Positions 45,802-55,346 of a DNA stretch of 64,000 bases are shown one piece after another. Made by a program: the position numbers and the translations under genes. Positions within the stretch are counted from its first letter, which is position 1; each line of letters begins with the position of its first letter. The stretch is from an uncultured SAR86 cluster bacterium (GTDB taxonomy: Bacteria; Pseudomonadota; Gammaproteobacteria; Magnimaribacterales; D2472), in NCBI GenBank assembly GCA_943789005.1, contig CALSSL010000002.1:62001-126000 (forward strand), given 5' to 3'. The notes under the pieces were generated by a model. It ran no database searches. It saw only the letters and a program-made list of their open reading frames with translations, and was not told where the DNA came from.

Positions 45802-48714
45802 TTAAAAATCTACTCTTAAATCAAGGTAATAATTCCTACCCATATCAGAGTGAACGTCTGAGAAATAACCGTTATAGCCATCAGCTAACGGAGCTCTTTC
45901 ATCAGCAATATTTTTAACAACGAATTTAACTCTACCCTTGTTGCCACCTAATTCAACATTCTTAGATATTGATAGATCAGCGGTCGTCATAGAAGGTATT
46001 AGATACATAAATCCAGCTGAAGTCTCGCCTGAATCTGCAAGCTCACCAATTCTTAAAACAGATAAGGAGGCTCTATATTCTCCTTTTTTGTAGCTCACTT
46101 GAAGTCTATCTTTTTGTTCAACCGCACCAACATCGGTTCCATTTATATCACCAAATCCTATTGGGGATGCATAAGCTGGAAGCTCGCCAGAAGAAACAGC
46201 TTCAGCAAGTGCGCTAAATTCGCCTGTTGGTGTTTGATAAAAAGTATCTGTAAAAGTTGAAACAAGACTTATTGAAAAGTCACCAATATTTGTTTCAAAA
46301 TCATAGTAAATAGCAACATCGGTACCCTCAACTTCTCTTGTAGCAAGGTTCAAATATTCATCATTTACATAGTCAACTTTTCCTACAGGACAAAGCCCAA
46401 GATTAGTAAATAACGCAACTTCATCCTCATCAAGGTTTGAAGCATCATTTCTAATCACAGCTGGATTACCAGCACTACAATCAGATCCACCCCTAATTCT
46501 AGCTAAAAGATCAGCAATAATATGATTATTTCTTCCAAATAAAGCAATTGTATTTTCTTTTTCAATTGACCAAGTATCAACGGTAATTGTTAAGCCCTCA
46601 ATACTTGGAGGTGTTAGAACAAAACCAAATGAAGAGTTAGTTGACTCTTCAGGTTTTAAATTTTCTGCACCTTGGGCATATCTTAATATAGTGTAGTTAC
46701 CATCTAAATCACCCGAAGTTGGAACTGATAAGCCATTTTCTATACGAACATATTGATTTAACATGTCATTTCTAGAACCCGTTCTAGCAACCTCTTTTTG
46801 ATTAACTTGAACAAGATTAGGAGCTCTAAATGCCGTTGAGGCAGATGCTCTTAATTTTAACCAATCATTTGCATCGTATCCTAATGCAATTTTTCCAACT
46901 GATGCAGCATCAGAATCAGAGAATTGTTCTATACGTTGAGCAAATTGAGCATTTAATTTATCTGTTAATGGAACCTGGAATTCTATAAATGCAGATCTTA
47001 CTCTTTTATTACCAGTTGTATCACCTGTTGCACTAGATCCCATAACTGCTGATCTAAAAGGATAGGTGTTTGTCGTGCTTACTCCAGAAAGCCTTATAGT
47101 TCCATCTAATAAAGGATCTCTATCATCGGTATAAGATTCTTTTCTATATTCAAAACCTACTAACATTCCAACCGGTCCTGCAGGAAGTTCAAATACCTCT
47201 GGGTTACTAATTTTATAGTCTATAGATGCAAGTCTTGAGGTGTCTTTCCTAAATACATCAGACAAAATTGCAGCTGAGTTATTAGTTGCAGGATTTGGAT
47301 CAAATATATTAAAAGCTCCGGATGATGGATCATTTAATGAAGCTTCGAATTTAGGAAAAGAAACTCTTCCGCTAGTTACGTCCATAGCTTTTGCTTTTGA
47401 AAATAAAACTGCAGTTTCCCATGACCAGTTAGACTGTGTGACGCCTCTAAACCCAAGAAGGAATCTGTAATCATCTTTATTGACTCTTGTAGTTCTTCCC
47501 ATAGTTACTGGTCTCCAGCCATCTATTCGAACTGACTTAGTATTAGATGATATTCCAGAAGATTCAGGTAATTGAGAGAACCAATAATAATCCGCAGGTA
47601 TATTAATTATTCCAGCAGTAAAACTACCATTGTTATCTTTTTTAACACTATCTGATTCATATCTACCAATTTCAGCAAACATTTCATTACCATTTTTCAT
47701 CTCATGGTTAATAAAAATGAATAGATTTGTTCTTTGCATGTCGCCTCTATATTGTCTACCAGCCTCGGAAGGAGAGTAATAATAGTTAGTATCAGGAACT
47801 AAACATGAGCCCATTCCTGTATCTATTGCCCCTGAATTAGAGCACTCTGGTGATCCTGTTGGGAATAACTGTGATTCGCCAGAACTATCAGTCCAGCCAT
47901 ATTTGCCAGTAAAATCTATCTGAGGCATCCCGTATGTATATCGATTATTAAAAGAAGAGTCACCTGCCCATGGGGAATCTTCAGGTATTAATCTTCTATA
48001 ATCTGCATTTGCCCACTTTTCATCTTCTGTTAAATCGATCTTTTCTCTATCTCTATGAGATAAAGAAACATTAATATTTGTTCTGCCCTCGTTTAGATAG
48101 GTACCATATTTAATTTTAAGATCTGTATCATTTGCAGCAAAATGATCATAGCCATTAACCTTTGCAGATACTCTTAGACCTTCATAGTCTGTTTGAAGAA
48201 CATTATTAATAACACCAGCAACAGCATCAGCACCATATATAGCTGAAGCTCCATCTTTTAAAACTTCAAGCCTTGAAAGTGCATTGGTTGGAATTAAGTT
48301 TGAGTTTACTGTCATAGTTGGGACAAAATCATCACCAATTTTTTCAGTCTGATAGCCTGCATTATTTACCATTCTTCTTCCGTTTAGAAGGACTAAAGTA
48401 TTACCTACACCCATACTTCTCAAATTGTAAGCTCCTACGTCTCCCCTTGCAGCGTTAACACCACCAGAAATCTGTTCAGCTTCATTAAAGAAATTTAAAC
48501 CCTGTTCCACAAGGTTGTTAATCAACTCATCTCCATCACTAGTAGCAATAGCTTCAATATCGTCTGCGCTTAATATAGTTACAGGAAGAGCTCCGGTTAT
48601 GGTAGCTCCTTTAATTTGTGAGCCAACTGTTACAACTTCTTCAACTGACTCATCCTGAGCAAAAGTATAAGTTGTTATAACTAATGGAAATATTAAGAAT
48701 AATTTTTTAAACAT
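45802..48714 (-). CDS. TonB-dependent outer-membrane receptor
   Basis: A protein of about 970 residues with a signal peptide (MFKKLFLIFPLVITTYTFAQ) and TonB-box-like VEEVVTVGSQI. The plug domain includes RSMGVGNTLVLLNGRRMV and RLEVLKDGASAIYGADAVAG, followed by a long barrel ending YYLDLRVDF. The frame is open to 48750, but I use the ATG at 48714, which is preceded by AGGGGATTAA. It is divergent from a LysR regulator that probably controls it. It is adjacent to the DASS/ggt/AbgB group, so glutamyl compounds or small peptides are candidate ligands (inference). It is only distantly similar to the receptor at 36665-39454. Confidence 0.94.
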   Translation of the reverse strand: MFKKLFLIFPLVITTYTFAQDESVEEVVTVGSQIKGATITGALPVTILSADDIEAIATSDGDELINNLVEQGLNFFNEAEQISGGVNAARGDVGAYNLRSMGVGNTLVLLNGRRMVNNAGYQTEKIGDDFVPTMTVNSNLIPTNALSRLEVLKDGASAIYGADAVAGVINNVLQTDYEGLRVSAKVNGYDHFAANDTDLKIKYGTYLNEGRTNINVSLSHRDREKIDLTEDEKWANADYRRLIPEDSPWAGDSSFNNRYTYGMPQIDFTGKYGWTDSSGESQLFPTGSPECSNSGAIDTGMGSCLVPDTNYYYSPSEAGRQYRGDMQRTNLFIFINHEMKNGNEMFAEIGRYESDSVKKDNNGSFTAGIINIPADYYWFSQLPESSGISSNTKSVRIDGWRPVTMGRTTRVNKDDYRFLLGFRGVTQSNWSWETAVLFSKAKAMDVTSGRVSFPKFEASLNDPSSGAFNIFDPNPATNNSAAILSDVFRKDTSRLASIDYKISNPEVFELPAGPVGMLVGFEYRKESYTDDRDPLLDGTIRLSGVSTTNTYPFRSAVMGSSATGDTTGNKRVRSAFIEFQVPLTDKLNAQFAQRIEQFSDSDAASVGKIALGYDANDWLKLRASASTAFRAPNLVQVNQKEVARTGSRNDMLNQYVRIENGLSVPTSGDLDGNYTILRYAQGAENLKPEESTNSSFGFVLTPPSIEGLTITVDTWSIEKENTIALFGRNNHIIADLLARIRGGSDCSAGNPAVIRNDASNLDEDEVALFTNLGLCPVGKVDYVNDEYLNLATREVEGTDVAIYYDFETNIGDFSISLVSTFTDTFYQTPTGEFSALAEAVSSGELPAYASPIGFGDINGTDVGAVEQKDRLQVSYKKGEYRASLSVLRIGELADSGETSAGFMYLIPSMTTADLSISKNVELGGNKGRVKFVVKNIADERAPLADGYNGYFSDVHSDMGRNYYLDLRVDF

Positions 48715-48809
48715 GTTTAATCCCCTAAATAATTTGTAAACATTAGCCATTAATATATCATCAATATGCTATATGTCTATTTAATTTGTATTATTATATT
48801 AATATATAC

Positions 48810-48824
48810 ATAACCTGAGGTTAT
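48810..48824. promoter_or_regulatory. Palindrome next to the LysR gene start, possible operator
   Basis: ATAACCTGAGGTTAT is a perfect inverted repeat with 6-base arms and a 3-base centre, ending 2 bases before the ATG of the LysR-family gene at 48827. LysR-type regulators usually bind T-N11-A sites and repress their own genes, and this sequence starts within ATAA...TTAT. Its position would place it over the ribosome-binding area. Confidence 0.4.
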
Positions 48825-48826
48825 AC

Positions 48827-49717
48827 ATGTTATCGTCTAAACAAATTGAAATTTTTTATGAAGTCTACAAAAACTCATCTATGACTGCTGCTGCAAATAA
48901 GATGCAAATATCCCAGCCTTCTATAAGTAAAACTCTAGCAGCTGTTGAAAAAAATCTTGGGTTTAAGCTATTTTTGAGGAAAGGTAAGAAATTGATACCT
49001 ACAAATGAAGCTGTAGAGCTATTCGAGCAAGCTTCGATAGTAACTAATCAGCTCAAAAACTTTAACTATATTGCTAATACATATAAATCAAGATCATTGG
49101 ATTTTATTAACATTGGAACAACCCCAAGTCTTGCAGAGACTTTGGTCCCTAAAATAATTAAAAAATATAATCTAGTTAAACCAGATGCTAGATTTAATCT
49201 TATAAATCTAAATAGTATCGATCTTATTGAAGAGAGGTATAAGCCTGATATAGATATAACCATTTGCTTTAATGCCAGATCACCTTCAAATTCTAAAAAT
49301 ATAATTATTAAAGAGGGTAAACATTTTTTAGTTTCGCCAAAAAAATATAACTTAAAAAAAGAAATTTATTTGAAAGATGTATTACATATTCCATATATTG
49401 AAATAACAAATCTTTTATCTCTATATTCTGAATCAAGTATTATGAATTATTTTATAAAAAATGAATTAAATATGAATTTCTATTTTAAATCAGATTCATA
49501 TTCTGCAGCCCTTTCTATAATTAATGAAGGAATTGGGATATCTATTCTTGATGATAATACTATTTCTAAAGCAGATAAGAATCTTGTGAATATCTCGAAT
49601 ATTATTGACACAGAATTTACATATCAGGTTAATGCAATCATAAAAAATGACATTGCAAGCACTTTATGTAATGATTTTTTTAATTATTTAAGTGAACATA
49701 GTCAATTAAGTCATTAA
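48827..49717 (+). CDS. LysR-family transcriptional regulator
   Basis: A 296-residue protein. The winged helix-turn-helix spans residues 1-60 (LSSKQIEIFYEVYKNSSMTA; ISQPSISKTLAAVEKNLGFK), followed by a periplasmic-binding-like ligand domain. It is divergent from the TonB receptor at 45802-48714 across about 110 bases, the classical layout for a regulator and its target. Its 3' end overlaps the end of gltX by 38 bases on the opposite strand, so the last 12 residues are encoded antisense to gltX. The inducer is unknown; the gene neighbourhood suggests an amino acid or dicarboxylate. Confidence 0.9.
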   Translation: MLSSKQIEIFYEVYKNSSMTAAANKMQISQPSISKTLAAVEKNLGFKLFLRKGKKLIPTNEAVELFEQASIVTNQLKNFNYIANTYKSRSLDFINIGTTPSLAETLVPKIIKKYNLVKPDARFNLINLNSIDLIEERYKPDIDITICFNARSPSNSKNIIIKEGKHFLVSPKKYNLKKEIYLKDVLHIPYIEITNLLSLYSESSIMNYFIKNELNMNFYFKSDSYSAALSIINEGIGISILDDNTISKADKNLVNISNIIDTEFTYQVNAIIKNDIASTLCNDFFNYLSEHSQLSH

Positions 49718-51095
49718 TTCTTTTAATAACCTCATCTTTTTCAAATAAAAACAAGGTCATGCCAAGAGATGGTGAATTTGTAGATCCTGTAAGAGCTATC
49801 CGAATAGGTTGATTGACTTTAGGGACTGCGAGATCTTTTTCACTTCTATACTCTAAAAGAACTGCATCAAGTGATGACTCTGTCCATGTTTCTAAATTTG
49901 CAAGCCTGTCTTTGAGATCATCTAAAATCTCAACTGAATTACTAACAAATTTTTCAATAGCTTTTTGATTATAGGCTGAAATGTTTTGGTAGTAGCACAT
50001 TAAATTAGATGCAACTCCTTCCAAAGTATTTGCAGAAGATCTCATTGATTCTATAAGCAATTCTGCCTTTGGATGATTTTCTACTTGAGCACCTTTGCTC
50101 TCAAGAAAAGGCTTTAAATGATCTATAAAGTCATTTAAGTCTAAATTTGACATATGTTGAGCATTTAAATAATCCAACTTTGTAATATCAAATATAGCTC
50201 CAGCTTTTTGAACCTCGGTTATCTCAAATTGTTTGATTAAATCATTAAGGTAGAATATCTCGTTTTCGCCTTTTGACCAGCCTAGTCTTGCTAATGTATT
50301 TAGTATTGCTGAATCAAGATAACCCGCCTCTTTATATTCTTCAAGACTTGTTGCAGCATGTCTTTTGGAAAGTCTTTTCTTGTCTGGTCCTAAAACCAAT
50401 GGTAAGTGAGCATATTCAAGCTCTGGATATCCCAAAGCTTTTTGAATATGTATTTGCCTAGGAGTATTACTAATATGGTCCTCGCCCCTAATTACAGTAG
50501 TGACACCCTGCTCATAATCATCTACAACATTGCATAGATGATAGGTAGGGGTACCATCACTTCTTAAAATTATTAAATCATCAAGTTCAGAATTATTAAA
50601 TACTATATCTCCCCTAACATAATCTTTTACAACAACCTCTCCGTCTAGGGGTGTTTTTAGTCTTAAAACAGTATTATCAGATTTTTTAAGATTTAAATTT
50701 CTACACTTTCCATCATATTGAGGTTTATGACCTTTTGATTGTTGTTCTGCTCGCATTTTATCCAGTCTTTCAACAGAACAATCACAATAGTATGCCTGAT
50801 CTGAATCAATAATTTTTTGTGCAGCTGCTTTGTATATATCCCCTCTTAAAGATTGATTAATAGGATCTTCGTCAGGCGATAAGCCAATTGAATTAAGACT
50901 GTCCAAAATATTTTTTTCAAATTCTTTAGTAGATCTCTCTTTGTCCGTATCTTCAATACGAACTAAAAATAATCCGTCATATTTTTTTGCATACACATAA
51001 TTAAATAATGCCGTTCTCACTCCGCCGATGTGAAGAGTACCTGTCGGACTTGGCGCAAATCTTGTTACAACTTTTTTCAATGTATTTCTCTCCAT
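49680..51095 (-). CDS. gltX: Glutamyl-tRNA synthetase
   Basis: A 471-residue class I synthetase. It has RFAPSPTGTLHIGGVRTAL (HIGH motif) at the N-terminus, zinc-site-like cysteines in CDCSVERLDKM and DGKCRNL near residues 105-135, HLCNVVDDYEQGVTTVIRGE, and KKRLSKRHAAT (KMSKS motif) near residue 240. It charges tRNA-Glu. The ATG at 51095 lies 19 bases inside dnaQ. An alternative TTG at 51080, preceded by GGAGAG and overlapping the dnaQ stop as TTGA, gives a protein five residues shorter and may be the true start. Confidence 0.95.
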   Translation of the reverse strand: MERNTLKKVVTRFAPSPTGTLHIGGVRTALFNYVYAKKYDGLFLVRIEDTDKERSTKEFEKNILDSLNSIGLSPDEDPINQSLRGDIYKAAAQKIIDSDQAYYCDCSVERLDKMRAEQQSKGHKPQYDGKCRNLNLKKSDNTVLRLKTPLDGEVVVKDYVRGDIVFNNSELDDLIILRSDGTPTYHLCNVVDDYEQGVTTVIRGEDHISNTPRQIHIQKALGYPELEYAHLPLVLGPDKKRLSKRHAATSLEEYKEAGYLDSAILNTLARLGWSKGENEIFYLNDLIKQFEITEVQKAGAIFDITKLDYLNAQHMSNLDLNDFIDHLKPFLESKGAQVENHPKAELLIESMRSSANTLEGVASNLMCYYQNISAYNQKAIEKFVSNSVEILDDLKDRLANLETWTESSLDAVLLEYRSEKDLAVPKVNQPIRIALTGSTNSPSLGMTLFLFEKDEVIKRINDLIDYVHLNN

Positions 51096-51796
51096 AATGT
51101 TTTAACAGAGTTCCTTTCTTCTATATCAAGAAGTCTTGCTTCGTGTTCTTTTAAATCTTGTCTATCGGCTTTGATTAATTTTAATTTAAGGCCATCTTTA
51201 GATATTTCATTTCTAGAATCGCTATTTTGGCTATTTGAATTCACAGAATTAGAGCTAAATTCAAATTTACTTTGTCCACCTGTTAACATCATATAGACAT
51301 CGGCAAGAATATTTGCATCAAGTAGCGCGCCATGAAATGTTCTATCATAGTTTGAAATTTCAAAACGATTAGCAAGAGCATCCAAAGAATTTCTTTGTCC
51401 AGGAAACTTATCTTTTGCAATTGCTAAAGAATCTTCTATTTCACATATGTCTTGCAGCATAGGATATTTTGAAGATGCTAGCTTGAGTTCATTATTTAGA
51501 AAACCTATATCAAAAGCAGCGTTATGAATGACTAGTATTGACCCATCTACAAACTCTAAGAACTCTTCAGCAATTTCATCAAATGAAGGTTGGTCAATAA
51601 GATCCTCATTCATAATTCCATGCACTTTTGAAGCTTCTTCATCTATCAATCGTGAAGGGTTTAGGTAAGTGTGGAAATGTTCTTCAGATTTTTTTCTATC
51701 ATTCATTAGGACAGCGCCTATTTCTATAATTCTATGGCCTTGCAAAACCTCTAGTCCGGTTGTTTCAGTATCTAAAATAATATATTTTTTTGCCAT
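51077..51796 (-). CDS. dnaQ: DNA polymerase III epsilon subunit (3'-5' proofreading exonuclease)
   Basis: A 239-residue protein. It has the DEDDh exonuclease motifs KYIILDTETTGLEVLQGHR (Exo I), LVIHNAAFDIGFLNNEL (Exo II) and FHGALLDANILADVYMML (Exo III), residues 1-180, followed by a C-terminal stretch that binds the alpha subunit. It proofreads during replication. It lies 2 bases downstream of rnhA, the common gammaproteobacterial rnhA/dnaQ pairing, here in the same direction rather than divergent as in E. coli. Confidence 0.95.
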   Translation of the reverse strand: MAKKYIILDTETTGLEVLQGHRIIEIGAVLMNDRKKSEEHFHTYLNPSRLIDEEASKVHGIMNEDLIDQPSFDEIAEEFLEFVDGSILVIHNAAFDIGFLNNELKLASSKYPMLQDICEIEDSLAIAKDKFPGQRNSLDALANRFEISNYDRTFHGALLDANILADVYMMLTGGQSKFEFSSNSVNSNSQNSDSRNEISKDGLKLKLIKADRQDLKEHEARLLDIEERNSVKTLWREIH

Positions 51797-51798
51797 AA

Positions 51799-52230
51799 TT
51801 AAAGAGTGTCTATACCTTTATTAGCTAATTGGTCTGCTATTTCATTTTTGGCATGACCTGAATGACCTTTTACCCAATGCCATCTTACATCATGTTTATC
51901 TTGAAATTTATCTAATTCAACCCATAACTCTTTATTTTTAACATTTTTTTTTGCAGCATTCTTCCAATTATTTTTTTTCCACTTACTAATCCATGAAGTG
52001 ATACCTTGCATGACATATTTTGAGTCAGTTGTTAAATTGACTATACACGGCTCTGAAAGAGCCTTTAGCCCCTCTATAGCAGCCTGTAATTCCATTTGAT
52101 TATTGGTAGTTTCCTGCACTCCCCCATAAAGTTCTTTTTTAATATCACCATGTTCAATAAGAACACCCCAGCCTCCAGGACCAGGATTGCCTCTGCAGGC
52201 CCCATCGGTATAAATATTTACTGTTTTCAT
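51799..52230 (-). CDS. rnhA: Ribonuclease HI
   Basis: A 143-residue RNase HI with the four catalytic acids in context: [15 protein letters not shown] (Asp near 8), [16 protein letters not shown] (Glu near 46), [12 protein letters not shown] (Asp near 68) and [12 protein letters not shown] (Asp near 132). It degrades RNA in RNA:DNA hybrids. It is divergent from gloB with a 22-base gap, and dnaQ follows after 2 bases. Confidence 0.96.
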   Translation of the reverse strand: MKTVNIYTDGACRGNPGPGGWGVLIEHGDIKKELYGGVQETTNNQMELQAAIEGLKALSEPCIVNLTTDSKYVMQGITSWISKWKKNNWKNAAKKNVKNKELWVELDKFQDKHDVRWHWVKGHSGHAKNEIADQLANKGIDTL

Positions 52231-52252
52231 AAATTTAACTTAGAATTCCCAT

Positions 52253-53017
52253 ATGGTTAAGATTGAGTCAATTGAAGCATTTACAGATAATTATATTTGG
52301 TTAGTGACAACTAATGAAGGGTCAATAGTAATTGATCCCGGTGAAAGCTCAAATGTTATTAATTATTTAGATAACAATCAACTAGATTTAAAGGCAATAT
52401 TTATTACCCACCATCACTTTGACCATACTGGAGGGATTGATGAAATAACTTCTTATTATCCTGTTAATGTTTTTGGTCCTATTAATAATGTTGAGACTAT
52501 CAATAAAAGACTAAAAGATGGGGATAGGGTAAGTATTATTGGTATCGATTTTGAAATAATTGAAATACCTGGACACACACTTGATCATATAGCTTACTTC
52601 TCTGAAAATAACGGAAACCCAATTCTCTTTTGTGGAGATACATTATTTGCTGCAGGATGTGGAAGAGTCTTTGAAGGTACATTTGAACAAATGTATGAGT
52701 CAATAATTAAATTAAAAAATCTTCCAATTAATACCAAAATTTACTGTGGTCATGAATATACGCTTTCAAATCTAGAATTTGCAAAAGAAGCTGAGCCATT
52801 TAATCAAGACACACTTTCAAGATATAATAACGTTTTAAAATTGAGAGAAAAAGGAACTCCTTCAATACCTTCATTATTATCAACTGAACTTAAAACAAAT
52901 CCTTTTTTAAGGTGTGATAATAAAGAGGTTCAAGAAAATATTTCTACTAAATTTAAAACAATAAAAGAAAGTAAGGAAATTTTTAAAGCACTAAGATTAT
53001 GGAAAGACAATTTTTAA
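52253..53017 (+). CDS. gloB: Hydroxyacylglutathione hydrolase (glyoxalase II)
   Basis: A 254-residue metallo-beta-lactamase-fold enzyme. It has the metal motif FITHHHFDHTGG near residue 54, IPGHTLDHIAYFS near residue 106, FCGDTLFAAGCGRVFEG near residue 126, and YCGHEYTLSNLEFA near residue 166, all diagnostic for GloB. It hydrolyses S-lactoylglutathione to lactate and glutathione. It overlaps mltD by 19 bases, so the two are co-expressed, as in other gammaproteobacteria where rnhA, dnaQ, gloB and mltD cluster. Confidence 0.95.
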   Translation: MVKIESIEAFTDNYIWLVTTNEGSIVIDPGESSNVINYLDNNQLDLKAIFITHHHFDHTGGIDEITSYYPVNVFGPINNVETINKRLKDGDRVSIIGIDFEIIEIPGHTLDHIAYFSENNGNPILFCGDTLFAAGCGRVFEGTFEQMYESIIKLKNLPINTKIYCGHEYTLSNLEFAKEAEPFNQDTLSRYNNVLKLREKGTPSIPSLLSTELKTNPFLRCDNKEVQENISTKFKTIKESKEIFKALRLWKDNF

Positions 53018-54495
53018 TATCTTTATTACTTTTATTTTCAATTTTTAGTTGTCAAACAACTTCAAATTTATCTTTAGTAAGTAATACTGAATGCATTTCT
53101 ACAGATAGTCAAAATAAGTGTTTTGATAATACTGAAGAATTACAGATTGCTATAAAACCAATACCTTCTGATGTATGGGAATACATGATATTTAATTCTG
53201 AGTATGATAAAAATATTATTCTAGATCAAAAAACATTATCTTATATAAACAAACATATTCGAGATATTGAAAAATTTAATGAGTACCTCAATAAATCTTA
53301 TTATTTTATTTATTATGTTATCCAAGAATTAGAAGCTGCCGATCTTCCTGTTGAGTTAGCGCTAATTCCATTTATAGAAAGTAATTACGATCCTTTTTCT
53401 ATTTCGCCCTCTGGTGCAGTAGGCTTATGGCAATTTATGCCTAAAACTGGAAGAATATTTGATCTTGAAAAATCTTGGTGGAGTGAGGATAGGCATGATC
53501 CTTATAGGTCAACACATGCTGCTATAGGTTATTTTAAATATTTATTTGAAAGATTTGATAATGATATTTATTTAGCACTAGCTGCATATAATGCTGGCCC
53601 TACTTACCTGGATAGACAAATCAAAAAAAACTATCGAAGAGGTATGGGCACTGATTTTTGGTCATTATCATTAAATAGTCAAGTTACAGAATATATCCCA
53701 AAATACATTGCGCTAAGAGAGATAATTTTTAATTCAGAAAAATATAATATTAATCTTCCTTATATTCCTGTTGAATCTGTTGTTAAAAGAATTGAGATTC
53801 CTGGCCAGGTTGAAATATTAACTCTAAGCGAATACTTAGATATAAAACCAGAGTTAATTTATAAATTGAATGCTGGCTATACAAAATGGGCATCGGCACC
53901 AAAAGATAAAAGCATTTTTTATGTACCAATAGAAAAAACATCGCTTTTAGATAGTCCAGATAGCCCTTTTGAAAATGTTAATCAAATAAACTGGATATCT
54001 CACGTCGTTGTATCAGGTGATAGTCTTTGGAAGCTAGCAAAAAAATATGATACTGAAGTTAAAATAATTAAAGAAATTAACTATATTGATAATGATTTAC
54101 TAGCAATCAACGACACACTTTTGATACCACTCAGTAAATCTAAAACAAATAATTTCATTCCTTATGAAATGCATATAATTTCAGAAGGAGATACCTTATG
54201 GGACCTTTCAAAAAAATATAACATTGAGCTAGATGAATTAGCAAAAATGAACTCTATTAATAAAAATTCTTATCTTCAACTTGGTCAGCAACTTACTATA
54301 GGCAATAAAAATATTCACCGTAATATAGAGTCAAAAAAAAGAACTATCCTTTATTCAGTTAAACAAGGTGATAATTTATATAAGATTTCTGATCTTTTTG
54401 ATGTCACGGTTGGAAGCATTAAAGAGATTAATGATTTCCAGACATCAGATCTTATGCCTGGACAGATTATAAAAATTGCAATAAGAGCTTTTTAG
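52999..54495 (+). CDS. mltD: Membrane-bound lytic murein transglycosylase D
   Basis: A 498-residue lipoprotein (signal ending LLFSIFSCQTT, Cys near 18). The SLT catalytic domain spans about residues 100-250 with the catalytic Glu in ALIPFIESNYDPFSISPSG then AVGLWQFMP, and LALAAYNAGPTYLDRQI. Three LysM peptidoglycan-binding modules follow (VVSGDSLWKLAKKYDTEVK; HIISEGDTLWDLSKKYN; YSVKQGDNLYKISDLFD). It cleaves peptidoglycan glycan strands. Its stop TAG shares four bases (TTAG) with the convergent oppC-like stop. Confidence 0.94.
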   Translation: MERQFLISLLLLFSIFSCQTTSNLSLVSNTECISTDSQNKCFDNTEELQIAIKPIPSDVWEYMIFNSEYDKNIILDQKTLSYINKHIRDIEKFNEYLNKSYYFIYYVIQELEAADLPVELALIPFIESNYDPFSISPSGAVGLWQFMPKTGRIFDLEKSWWSEDRHDPYRSTHAAIGYFKYLFERFDNDIYLALAAYNAGPTYLDRQIKKNYRRGMGTDFWSLSLNSQVTEYIPKYIALREIIFNSEKYNINLPYIPVESVVKRIEIPGQVEILTLSEYLDIKPELIYKLNAGYTKWASAPKDKSIFYVPIEKTSLLDSPDSPFENVNQINWISHVVVSGDSLWKLAKKYDTEVKIIKEINYIDNDLLAINDTLLIPLSKSKTNNFIPYEMHIISEGDTLWDLSKKYNIELDELAKMNSINKNSYLQLGQQLTIGNKNIHRNIESKKRTILYSVKQGDNLYKISDLFDVTVGSIKEINDFQTSDLMPGQIIKIAIRAF

Positions 54496-55346
54496 TTATC
54501 AGTTGTCTTAGGATCAAGAGCGTCTCTTAAACCATCACCAAAGAAATTTAATGCAAACAAAGTTATTGTAAAAGTTAAGCCTGGATAAATTAGCAACCAG
54601 CTATATTCTTCCATAGACTCAACACCGTCTTTTATGAGCGTACCCCAACTGCTCATTGGAGGTTGAATGCCTAGTCCTAGGAAACTAAGAAACCCCTCTA
54701 ATAACATTACTTGAGGTATTGTTAAAGTTGCGTAAACAGCAATTGGTCCTAGTATATTAGGCAGTAGGTGTTTTCTAAACATAGAGAAATTACTAACACC
54801 CATGGCTTTTGCAGCCATTACAAACTCTTGATTTTTTAAACCAATAACTTGGCCTCTAACAATTCTGGCCATTGTTAACCATTCAACGGCTCCAATTGCT
54901 CCAAAAAGTAACCATAAATTTCTGCCAAAAATAACCATTAATAGAATAATAAAAATAATGAATGGGAGTCCATACAATACATCAACAATCCTCATCATAA
55001 CCGAATCAACTTTTCCTCCAGCATACCCAGCAATGATTCCCCAAGAAACACCAATTACTAAAGCAACACCAGTTGCCACAAAACCAACTAATAATGAAAT
55101 TCTTGCGCCATATAATATTCTGCTTAATAAATCTCTACCTAAAACGTCAGTACCAAGAATATGAGCGGCGGATGGTGGAGATGCTCCTAGCTCTAAATCC
55201 TGAAATGAGTATGAATATGGTGCTATCCATGGAGCTAATGCTGCACAAAGTATTAATATAAATAAAATTATAGCTCCAAACATGGCAGCTTTATTTCTCG
55301 TTAGTCTGTATATAGCATCAGACCATAGAGTTGAACTTTTACTCAT
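54492..55346 (-). CDS. Peptide ABC transporter permease (OppC/DppC type)
   Basis: A 284-residue membrane protein. It has an N-terminal OppC_N helix (RNKAAMFGAIILFILILCAA), GTDVLGRDLLSRILYGARIS near residue 65, five further helices, and the ATPase-coupling EAA loop AAKAMGVSNFSMFRKHLLPN near residue 180. It is the last gene of a substrate-binding/permease/permease set and overlaps the OppB-type permease by 4 bases. No ATPase gene follows, since the next gene is the convergent mltD. Confidence 0.93.
   Translation of the reverse strand: MSKSSTLWSDAIYRLTRNKAAMFGAIILFILILCAALAPWIAPYSYSFQDLELGASPPSAAHILGTDVLGRDLLSRILYGARISLLVGFVATGVALVIGVSWGIIAGYAGGKVDSVMMRIVDVLYGLPFIIFIILLMVIFGRNLWLLFGAIGAVEWLTMARIVRGQVIGLKNQEFVMAAKAMGVSNFSMFRKHLLPNILGPIAVYATLTIPQVMLLEGFLSFLGLGIQPPMSSWGTLIKDGVESMEEYSWLLIYPGLTFTITLFALNFFGDGLRDALDPKTTDN

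Noticed and set aside
48715..48750. Longer start for the second TonB receptor (MANVYKLFRGLN...)
   Set aside because: It adds a charged stretch before the signal peptide; the ATG at 48714 has a good ribosome site and begins the signal peptide directly.
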